A stretch of DNA of 64,000 nt from Bog-950 sp046329535. GTDB lineage: Bacteria; Bacteroidota; Bacteroidia; Chitinophagales; LD1. This document shows, piece by piece, positions 45,759-54,700 of the stretch (positions within the stretch are counted from its first letter, which is position 1; every line of letters starts with the position of its first letter). Made by a program: the position numbers and the translations under genes. The stretch lies in contig JAXLUN010000004.1 of assembly GCA_046329535.1 (NCBI GenBank), forward strand, positions 310,001 to 374,000. Reading direction: 5' to 3'. The notes below the pieces were generated by a model. That model was not told the origin of the DNA. It did not search any database and saw only the letters and a list, made by a program, of their open reading frames with translations.

Positions 45759-46661
45759 CTACTGAACGGTAGGTATCATACCCCGTAGACCCATGTCTAC
45801 GATAGTTTCTCCCTTTAAAGGCTCCCATTTTCCATCGGGGACCACATCTATCCACTCAAAGCTTTTATTGGTGCTTAGAGAAACTACCACTACTACATCA
45901 TCCGTTTCGTTTCCGGTTATCTTCAGTTTGCCACCACTGAATGGGCCGGTAACCACACAGCTGCCTGCCGGTATAGGAGAAGTGGAAGCTATTGGGTTCA
46001 CTACCGTTGTGGCCCCTGGTGGCGCCTGACCGGTGGTGTGAAATTTATATGGATAACCATAGAAGGATGTATTCAACTCATATCCCCAATAGCCTTGCAA
46101 TTTATCATCGTTCACCACTACGGTTTCATCTTTAATTTTGTAGCTTGATATATAAGTATTGTAACCTACAAAACTGGCAATGGTACTGGGTACTTCCTGC
46201 TGTATCGGAAAGCCGCCAAAATTAGTATCTATATACAGGTTTACGTCATAGTTTTGGTAGGCTAACGATACGCGCAGATATTCGTACTCCCCTGCAGCTA
46301 CCGAAGTGAGAGGTACTTCCAGAAAGGTCCCGTTATTGCTAACCAAAGTTGATTTAGAGAAGTCGATAGCTGTAGCTCCTCCTGCAGTGGTTTCGCTGGC
46401 GTGATAAAGTACAGTTCCATCTCCAATCTGAGTAAATGCGCTGGGTGCCATTTCCAGATAATGGGCAGTGATTGAATTGAAGTTTGGATTTTGACCTGCA
46501 TGCCCGGTCGGCATAGATGCCGGAAGACCGAGGTTGTTTAACCTTTCCTGAGTAGGATCTAATTTAAACTTGAAAATAAGTTTGGGTGTTTTGCTTTCTT
46601 TTTTGCAGCCGGCAAACAGTATTACTGCAGTAATACATAACATAAAACTGATTCTACGCAT
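45759..46661 (-). CDS. Lipoprotein of unknown function
   Basis: 300 residues from ATG at 46661. The frame also has an ATG at 46700, but the inner ATG gives a clean lipoprotein signal (MRRISFMLCITA ending LFAGC) and a TATATTCG box at 46708-46715 would leave almost no leader for the outer one. The mature part is beta-rich; LEVPLTSVAAGEYEYLRVSL and GGKLKITG suggest Ig-like or carbohydrate-binding strands. I know no name for the family. Stop codon abuts the stop of the saccharopine-like gene. Confidence 0.72.
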   Translation of the reverse strand: MRRISFMLCITAVILFAGCKKESKTPKLIFKFKLDPTQERLNNLGLPASMPTGHAGQNPNFNSITAHYLEMAPSAFTQIGDGTVLYHASETTAGGATAIDFSKSTLVSNNGTFLEVPLTSVAAGEYEYLRVSLAYQNYDVNLYIDTNFGGFPIQQEVPSTIASFVGYNTYISSYKIKDETVVVNDDKLQGYWGYELNTSFYGYPYKFHTTGQAPPGATTVVNPIASTSPIPAGSCVVTGPFSGGKLKITGNETDDVVVVVSLSTNKSFEWIDVVPDGKWEPLKGETIVDMGLRGMIPTVQ

Positions 46662-46989
46662 GAGAGATTGATCTTTAATGGACAATATTTTTTTAGGCAT
46701 TTACTTACGAATATAAAAATCAGGAACAAATGAACTTGTGTGTAGAGTTGTTTCTACTAATTCAGATATATCCAGAGCATGCACGAAACTTGCACCGCTA
46801 AACAGTGGAAACTTTTTAAGGTGTGTAATAGTTTTGCCATACCAGTACTTCCTCGTGTAGAATTTAATGTCAAGGAAACTTGAATGAGTTTAGTATGGAA
46901 ACGTTTTGGGGAGGTAAGAAGTGACGAATATTTTTTCTTCTGCTTTAATTTCTTTTATCTTGCCATAAAGAATCATCTAAATAATCTTT

Positions 46990-49900
46990 ATGAAGCCAAG
47001 AATTTTACTATCCACCTTGTTCATTTTTATTTCCTGTTTCCTGATTGCTCAGGATATTACCATCAGCGGTAACGTACAAGACGATAATAAGCAACCTCTG
47101 CCCGGTGCCACCGTGGTAGTGAAAGGAAGCAATGTGGGAACTACAACAGACGATGCCGGAAACTATTCGCTCACTGTTCCTAAAGATGCTAAAACCTTGG
47201 TGATAAGTTACACCGGATTTACACCTAAGGAAATAGCCATTAAAAACAATCAGGGGAATTATGTGGCTAACGTGGATATGACCACCAACGATATCGGCCT
47301 TAATCAGGTGGTTGTATCTGCATCTAAAAAGAAAGAGAAATTGCTGGATGCCCCTGCCTCTATATCCGTTGTAGGCCAGGATAAACTCGAGAGGAATATT
47401 ACTTCCACCCCGGTAGATCAATTGAAAACTACTCCTGGTGTTGATGTGATGCGAACAGGTCTTGTTTCATCTAATGTGGTAATTCGTGGATTCAATAATA
47501 TCTTTTCGGGTTCGGTTCTGAATGTAGTGGATAATCGGATTGGTGCTGTACCTTCGTTACGCGTCAATGCTTATCAGTTATTGCCTACCAGTAATCTTGA
47601 TTTTGAGCGCATAGAAGTAGTTCGCGGTCCTGCTTCAGCCCTTTACGGACCTAATGCCTCTTCAGGGGTAGTGCATATTATTACTAAATCGCCTTTAGAC
47701 CAGGAGAAAAAATTTGAGACTACGGTGGCTATGACCGGTGGGTTTACAGTATTGGATAAGTCTTACCAGTCATTGAATAATGGGAAAGCTATTTCAGGCA
47801 ATATCATTAATCCGGAAATTCGACACTCCGGCAAGTTGTGGAATGGTAAGTTTGGCTACAAGGTTTCAGGCAGTTATTTTCGCGGTCAGGATTATCCCGT
47901 TACAGATCCTCGTGAGCCATATAAGGATGATAGCCTTATATTCGGTAGCGTGAAGAACGGAGAGATTTTTAAACCGGATACATTAGGTTACCAAACCGAT
48001 GGTAGTGGTAAGATGATTGATTCTACGCTTCGTTTGGATATACGCAGATTTGACAAAGACTTTTCTATTGAAAAATGGACTGCCGATGCGCGGATAGATA
48101 TTCGCCCTATCAACGATATTACATTGACTGTTAATGGGGGTATTGCCAGTGCGCACAATGTGGAGTTAACCGGATTAGGTGCTGCGCAGGCTGGCGGTAC
48201 CGGGGGGTGGAAATACTGGTATTTACAGGCTCGCTTCCGTTGGAAGAATTTATATGTTCAGTATTTTATAAACAGTAGTGATGCCGGAAACACATATCTC
48301 ATTCCGCAGTTATCATCTTCCAGTCGCAATTCATACTCTTCTACATCTCCGCCCAATCCTTATCAGGTACAGTCTTTAATTGATAAGTCTAAACTTCACG
48401 TTTTCCAAATACAACATTCATGGAATCCGATAGAAAAACTCGCTTTGATTTATGGCGTAGATGCCTTACTGACCCGTCCAGATACCAAGGGTACTATCAA
48501 CGGCCGTTTCGAAACGAAGGATAATCTGAATCAAGTAGGGGGCTATTTTCAGGGCGACTATGAGCCTTTAAAATGGTTGAAACTGGTAGCTGCATTTCGT
48601 ATTGATTACAATAGTATTATTAAAGGTGTTTCGTTTAGTCCGCGGGCAGCTTTGGTATTTAAACCGGCCCAAGGACATAATATACGTATTACCTACAACC
48701 GTGCATTTGATGCTCCAACCACACTCAACCAGTTTCTGGATTTATCGAACGGGTTAATTCCGAATGGTATCAATATCCGTGGTATTGGTAATCCGTATGG
48801 ATGGAGTTACAAATACGATGAAAATACCGGGGTGATTCAATATAACACCGCACCTTGGGGAAGCGCGAATGGCAAAGGTTACTGGGCTACTTATGGAGAT
48901 AAATCCAATAACGCAGCCACTTTCGATTCTCTGATGGGTTATGTAGCCGGCTTGTTCCTGCCTACGGTAGGTAATCCGGTTATTGCAAACGGTTTGGTGA
49001 ATTCTATATTTAACGGTATCAGAGGCCCGGGGGGCACAGTGGCCGATGCTGACCAGATTTCGGTAGCATATGATGTATTGGCTCAAACCAAAGATTTTGG
49101 AAAGAGCAAGCAGAATGTTGCTGACTTTAAAAATCTGAAAAGAATAAATAACTCTACTACTTCAACCCTTGAGTTGGGTTACAAAGGTTTAATTGCTGGT
49201 AAACTTTCTATATCACTTGATGCATATTGGACTCGTATCAGTGATTACGTCAGCGCTTTGAAATCGGCTTCCGGTGCAGTAATGTTGGATCACAACACTT
49301 ATCTGGGTGCTAACGACTCTACAGGCAGATTATACCAGAATCTTCACGCTAACAGCAATGCTCTGGATAATCTGATGGTTCCATTGTTAGATGGTAATGC
49401 TGCATTACAAAATCCAACAATTGTTACTCCCGTTGCAGGTACTGTTTGGGATGAGTTGATTGTAATGACCTATCAGTTCCCGATGGGAACCATTACTCCC
49501 AACGACCCAAATTATGTGAACTCAGATTATATTCTCACGTATCAGAATCTGGGTCGCTTAGATGTGTTTGGTATAGATTTCGGATTCCAGTATAACATTC
49601 TTGAAAGCGCCCGCCATGCTGTAGTGGCTGGTGGAAGTTTAAGCTGGGTAGATAAGGACCAATTGAAGCTTTCTTCAGGTGAGGCCGTGGCATTGAATGC
49701 CCCTAAGGTAAAAGCCTCTATAACTTTTGACCATACCCTAAATAAGATTGGATTTAGTTATGGAACCAGTTTCCGTTATCAGATAGGCTACGAAGCTAAT
49801 TCTTCTATTTATGCAGGCACTGTAAAGCCAGCATATTTATTAGATGCCCGTGTAAGCTATCGCCCCAACTTCTACAAGAATCTATTGTTTTCTGTTAATG

Positions 49901-49992
49901 TAAACAATATCACCAATTACCAATGGCAGAGTTTTCCGGGAACAGCTATCATGGGAACTCAGTTTTTTGCCAAGGCTCAGGTTAAGTTCTAG
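46990..49992 (+). CDS. TonB-dependent receptor with CarboxypepD_reg-like N-terminal domain
   Basis: 1000 residues. Signal peptide about 1-20; residues 22-105 form the Bacteroidota carboxypeptidase-regulatory-like domain (SGNVQDDNKQPLPGATVVV), and the plug follows with LNQVVVSASKKKEKLLDAP, VVIRGFNN, and VVRGPASALYGPNASSGVV. The remainder is a 22-strand-type barrel ending in QFFAKAQVKF. It imports a bulky nutrient (siderophore, vitamin or similar) across the outer membrane with TonB energy. There is no SusD-like gene beside it, so it is not a classic SusCD pair. Terminator at 50010. Confidence 0.93.
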   Translation: MKPRILLSTLFIFISCFLIAQDITISGNVQDDNKQPLPGATVVVKGSNVGTTTDDAGNYSLTVPKDAKTLVISYTGFTPKEIAIKNNQGNYVANVDMTTNDIGLNQVVVSASKKKEKLLDAPASISVVGQDKLERNITSTPVDQLKTTPGVDVMRTGLVSSNVVIRGFNNIFSGSVLNVVDNRIGAVPSLRVNAYQLLPTSNLDFERIEVVRGPASALYGPNASSGVVHIITKSPLDQEKKFETTVAMTGGFTVLDKSYQSLNNGKAISGNIINPEIRHSGKLWNGKFGYKVSGSYFRGQDYPVTDPREPYKDDSLIFGSVKNGEIFKPDTLGYQTDGSGKMIDSTLRLDIRRFDKDFSIEKWTADARIDIRPINDITLTVNGGIASAHNVELTGLGAAQAGGTGGWKYWYLQARFRWKNLYVQYFINSSDAGNTYLIPQLSSSSRNSYSSTSPPNPYQVQSLIDKSKLHVFQIQHSWNPIEKLALIYGVDALLTRPDTKGTINGRFETKDNLNQVGGYFQGDYEPLKWLKLVAAFRIDYNSIIKGVSFSPRAALVFKPAQGHNIRITYNRAFDAPTTLNQFLDLSNGLIPNGINIRGIGNPYGWSYKYDENTGVIQYNTAPWGSANGKGYWATYGDKSNNAATFDSLMGYVAGLFLPTVGNPVIANGLVNSIFNGIRGPGGTVADADQISVAYDVLAQTKDFGKSKQNVADFKNLKRINNSTTSTLELGYKGLIAGKLSISLDAYWTRISDYVSALKSASGAVMLDHNTYLGANDSTGRLYQNLHANSNALDNLMVPLLDGNAALQNPTIVTPVAGTVWDELIVMTYQFPMGTITPNDPNYVNSDYILTYQNLGRLDVFGIDFGFQYNILESARHAVVAGGSLSWVDKDQLKLSSGEAVALNAPKVKASITFDHTLNKIGFSYGTSFRYQIGYEANSSIYAGTVKPAYLLDARVSYRPNFYKNLLFSVNVNNITNYQWQSFPGTAIMGTQFFAKAQVKF

Positions 49993-50009
49993 GTTTATTA
50001 TTTACAAAC

Positions 50010-50043
50010 AAAAAAGCCTTCTGAATAAACAGAGGGCTTTTTT
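50010..50043 (+). terminator. Rho-independent terminator after the TonB receptor
   Basis: AAAAAAGCCTTCTG / CAGAGGGCTTTTTT, 14-bp stem with one T-G wobble and a 6-nt loop, T-rich tail, 18 bp after the stop. Confidence 0.88.
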
Positions 50044-50072
50044 GTTTTATACCGTTATGAATGGCCTATCAA

Positions 50073-50546
50073 TTAATTAACCGGAATCCCAATTTCTTCT
50101 TCCGAATCGGGGGATTGTTTTTGTAGCGCTCCCCCAGTATCTCAAAATGGTGTCTTGAATCCAGCTGGTAGCCGGAGGCCGGCAGCCATGTTTCGTAGAT
50201 GTATTGAAAGGTTTGTAGCGCGGTAAGTGCAGCACCCCGATGCAGAAAAACAGCATACAATCCGCCAGGCAAAAGAAAGGTTTCCATGCCAGTAGGTACA
50301 TGGTTGAAATTGGCAACTTCTAAGGCTGCCATTTTTCGAAAGGCGCATGGGGATTGAAGTTCTGAAAGCTGAAACCGTCATTGTATACCTGCAAAGAAAT
50401 TAAGTTGGGGGATACCTTGTTTTGAATGGTATTGCGGCATGGCATAAATCCTTTTCAAAGTTCGGTTGTCCTGTTTTGGGGAAAAGTCATGGTTAGCTGG
50501 TGACCAATCAGCTTTTGGGGGTAATGGTTTCAATGCGGGGATTCAT
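50073..50546 (-). pseudogene. Decayed GyrI-like / effector-binding domain protein
   Basis: Read across frames, the minus strand from ATG at 50546 encodes a ~155-residue GyrI-like small-molecule-binding protein: MNPRIETITPK, LIGHQLTMTF, KGFM, IQNKVSPNLISLQVYNDG, FNPHAPFEKW, then AALEVANFNHVPTGMETFLL, GGLYAVFLHRGAA, TFQYIYETWLPASGYQLD, HFEILGERYKNN, and (shifted) PDSEEEIGIPVN. Lesions: a lost base in an A run near 50513-50516, an in-frame TGA at 50455-50457 where Trp is expected, a lost G near 50331, and a shift in the G run at 50109-50113. At least four independent lesions, one of them a stop by substitution, favour true decay over miscalling. The family resembles C-terminal domains of AraC/MerR regulators that bind drugs. 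Confidence 0.8.
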
Positions 50547-50623
50547 AGGGCGTCAATATCATTGAAATATCAGAGGACCATACTTACAACAAGTGTCGGG
50601 TGATATTGTCTCTATCAAACCAT

Positions 50624-51706
50624 TTAAACCTTCGATGTTTTTGCCCGCAGGTAATGGTCGGCCAGTACCAACGCAGTCATGGCTTCTACAATAGGAACAG
50701 CCCGTGGAACCACACAAGGGTCGTGACGGCCTTTACCTTTAATTTCTGTAGCGTTACCGCTTTTATCTAAAGTAATTTGTGACTGCATAAGGGTAGCTAC
50801 GGGCTTGAAAGCTACACGGAAATAGATGTCCATACCATTACTAATGCCGCCCTGTATACCCCCCGAGTAATTGGACGATGTTACTACTTCGCCAGCTTCG
50901 TTTTTGATAAATACATCATTGTGCAGAGATCCGTTCATCATAGTGCCTGCAAAGCCACTGCCATATTCAAATCCATGAACGGCATTAATGCTCAGCATTG
51001 CTTTAGCTAAATCGGCATGTAGTTTATCAAAAACCGGTTCGCCTAAACCGGCAGGTGTGTTTTTTACCACGCAAGTAATGATACCTCCAAGCGTGTCGCC
51101 CTTTGCTTTAGTATTTTGAATCAATTCAATCATTTGATTCGCGGTTTCTTCATCGGGACAGCGCACGATATTGCTTTCTGTTTGGGATAAATTCAGTTGG
51201 GTATAATCTTTATTCAACTGAATAGCGCCCACTCCGGAAACATAGGCGGTAATCTCTATGCCAGTTTTTGTCAAAAGTTGTTTGGCAATGGCTCCGGCAA
51301 TAACTCGGGCGGCTGTTTCACGCGCACTGGTCCTTCCGCCACCACGATAGTCACGGTGACCGTATTTTATTTCATTAGTATAGTCTGCATGGCTGGGGCG
51401 ATAGGCATCTTTCAGATGCGTGTAGTCTTCGGGATGTTGATCTTCGTTAGGAATGGTAATAGCAATAGGTGAGCCAAGCGTTTTGCCATCGAAAATCCCC
51501 GAAAGTATCTGAAGTGTATCGCTCTCTTTACGTTGAGTAGTAATGGCCGATTGTCCTGGTTTTCTACGATCTAACTCCTGTTGAATAAAATCAGCATCAA
51601 TTTCCAAACCGGCCGGACAGCCATCAATCACCACACCAATAGCATCACCGTGACTTTCGCCAAAGGTGGTAATACGAAAAATTTCTCCGAATGAATTGCC
51701 TGCCAT
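50624..51706 (-). CDS. aroC: Chorismate synthase
   Basis: 360 residues, normal length. All three family signatures are visible: FGESHGDAIGVVIDGCPAG at the N-terminus, the central YRGGGRTSARETAARV, and the C-terminal KGRHDPCVVPRAVPIVEAM region. It converts 5-enolpyruvylshikimate-3-phosphate to chorismate with reduced FMN, the last shared step of aromatic amino acid synthesis. Alone here; no other shikimate gene is adjacent. Confidence 0.97.
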   Translation of the reverse strand: MAGNSFGEIFRITTFGESHGDAIGVVIDGCPAGLEIDADFIQQELDRRKPGQSAITTQRKESDTLQILSGIFDGKTLGSPIAITIPNEDQHPEDYTHLKDAYRPSHADYTNEIKYGHRDYRGGGRTSARETAARVIAGAIAKQLLTKTGIEITAYVSGVGAIQLNKDYTQLNLSQTESNIVRCPDEETANQMIELIQNTKAKGDTLGGIITCVVKNTPAGLGEPVFDKLHADLAKAMLSINAVHGFEYGSGFAGTMMNGSLHNDVFIKNEAGEVVTSSNYSGGIQGGISNGMDIYFRVAFKPVATLMQSQITLDKSGNATEIKGKGRHDPCVVPRAVPIVEAMTALVLADHYLRAKTSKV

Positions 51707-51755
51707 CTTGTAAGAATAAATAGAAATGCAAAGATGTGTAAGATTGTTGAATTGA

Positions 51756-54700
51756 TTAGCGTATTACGCTAAACTTCAAACTGGTGGTTTGCTTTTGCTG
51801 GCGTATGTTCAGGAAGTAAACCCCCGCAGCTACTTCATCTAAATCTAACTGCACAGTTTGCAGTAACGATTGAGTAGTATAAATCAGGCGGCCAATGGCA
51901 TCGGTTACGTTTATTTCACGGGGCAGAGCGCTGTTGAACTCCACCACAAAATTTCCGGTGTTTGGATTAGGGTAAAGTTTTACGCCCAGAGCGGTTAAGC
52001 TTTCGTTCAGGTCTACACTCAATACATTTATAACCGATGAGGTATCGCTGCAACCGTTGCTGTCGGTTACGAGCACACTGTAATTGCCCGGCTGCAACAA
52101 TACCAGCGATGCCGAATCGGCACCGGTAATTGCCGTATCGTTTTTCAACCATTGATAAGCAGCAAAGCTTTGTGTGTAAAGCGTGTCAACTGTTTTGGTA
52201 ATAGTTGACACCGGTAAACTGTGTAGGGTAAGAGTAAGGGTAACAATGCTGTCACAGCCGTTTACAGTTTGCAAAGTATCGGCATAAATACCTTGTTGTG
52301 TTACTATATCGCCATTGAAATCATAAGTATCACCGCTGCAAATGGTATCAAGCAACAAAGTGGATGCGGCAAGGTTTACAGTAAGATTCAGGGTAACAAT
52401 ACTATCGCAACCATTCATGGTTTGTAGGGTGTCGTAATAAACTCCGGCTTGTGTAAGTGTTTGGCTGCTGAAGAGGTAACTTTGGCCATTGCATATTGAT
52501 GCATTGAGGATTGTTTGCTCCACCGGGTGTACGGTTAGATTTAGAATAACTACGGAATCGCAACCATTTGAACCAACAAGGGTATCTAAGTAAGCGCCTT
52601 GTGTTGTTCTGTTTGCTCCGTTAAAGAAATACGATTGGCCGGGACAGATGCTGGCGTTGATACTTCCGGAGGTGGGCTGGTTAACTGTTAAGTTAAGCGT
52701 AACAATACTATCGCATCCGCCATTAGCGCTAAGTGTATCGAGATAAGCACCGGTGGTAGTGCGATTGATTCCGTTCCATAAATACGATTGCCCCTGACAA
52801 ATGCCTACACTGAAACTGGATGTAACCGCTGTAGATACCGTAAGGTTTAATGTAAGGAACGAATCGCATCCCGCTACGTTCACTAAGGTATCTAGATAAG
52901 TGCCGCTGGTAGTTCTACTCACCCCATTAAATAAATACGATTGTCCTTGACAGATGCTGGCGTTGATACTACCGGTTGTTTTCGGCTTCACCGTTAAGTT
53001 CAAAGTGAGTATAGAATCACAGCCATTAGAACCAACAAGGGTATCTAAGTAAGTGCCTTGTGTTGTTCTGTTTACACCATTAAATAAATACGATTGTCCC
53101 TGACAGATGCTGGCGTTGATACTGCCGCTGGTGGTCGGCTTCACCGTTAAGTTAAGAGTAAGGATAGAATCACAACCAATTGAACCAACAAGTGTATCCA
53201 GGTAAGCACCTTGAGTTGTTCTGTTTGCTCCGTTGAAGAAATACGATTGCCCTTGACAGATGCTGGCATTGATACTACCGCTGGTAGTTGACTTCACCGT
53301 TAAGTTCAAAGTGAGTATAGAATCGCAACCATTTGAACCAACAAGTGTATCCAGGTAAGCACCTTGAGTTGTTCTGTTTGCTCCGTTGAAGAAATAGGAT
53401 TGACCTTGACAGATGCTGGCATTGATACTACCGGTTGTTTTCGGCTTCACCGTTAAGTTAAGAGTAAGGATAGAATCGCAACCATTTGAACCAACAAGTG
53501 TATCCAGGTAAGCGCCTTGTGTTGTTCTGTTTACACCATTAAAGAAATACGATTGCCCTTGACAGATGCTGGCGTTGATACTACCGGTTGTTTTCGGCTT
53601 CACCGTTAAGTTCAAAGTGAGTATAGAATCACAGCCATTTGAACCAACGAGTGTATCCAGGTAAGCGCCTTGTGTTGTTCTGTTTGCTCCGTTAAAGAAA
53701 TACGATTGTCCTTGACAGATGCTGGCGTTGATACTGCCACTGGTAGTTGGTTTTACGGTTAAGTTCAAAGTAAGAACAGAATCGCAGCCCGCTGTGTTAA
53801 CTAAGGTATCAAGGAAGGTGCCGGTGGTGGTTCGGTTAACTCCGTTAAAGAAATAGGATTGACCTTGGCAGATACTGGCGGTAATACTTCCTGTGTTGGG
53901 TTGATTAACGGTAACCGTGCGGGTAGCGGTAGTAACGCAAGCACCTTTGGTAATGGTTACACTATATATAGTGGTAGTAGATGGAGATACCGTTACGTTC
54001 GGGCCGGTGCCCAAACTGTTACTCCATAAATAAGTGTTTCCTCCCGTAGCACTCAGGCTGGCGCTTTGCCCATTGCAGATGGTGACCGTAAGCGGCAGCA
54101 TGCCTGCATTGGTAATAGTATCTACCGTGATATGAATGGTATCGGCCTTGGTGCAACCCGCAGCATTGGTAATGGTAACGCTGTAGTTGCCGGTAGAGTT
54201 TACACTGATAGTTTGCGTAGCAGCACCGGTTGACCACGCGTAAGTAGTTGCAGCGCCCGCGATTAAAGTAACCGTGGCGGGAGAACAAATGCTCGTGTCG
54301 TTTCCTAAGTTGAGAGCAATAGAACTTGCTACCACCTTCACAGTAACATAAGCGGTATCATATTCACCGGGGTCGCCCTCGCCAATAACCATATAAGTAG
54401 TAGTGGTGCTTGGTTTGGCAAACACAGCCGCTCCAATGGTATTACTTAACCCCGTAGCGGGAGACCAAACATACGAGCCCGCGCCTGATGCTATAAGATA
54501 AACAGAATCGCCTGTGCAGATGGTAGCGGTGTCGTAATTGATAGTTACATTCAGTTCGGTGAAGTCGGCAATAATCATGACCGCTTTTTTGAAGAGCGGG
54601 CCCCATCTTCCTTTTTCATCTTTTACACGGGTATTGAAAAGGTGTAAGCCGTTGTAGGTAGAAGTGCCGTTGTAGTCAATAGCGTTTTCGAGGGCTTCGT

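Noticed and set aside
50069..50381. Three short overlapping minus-strand frames as separate genes
   Set aside because: They are pieces and shadows of one decayed GyrI-like gene.
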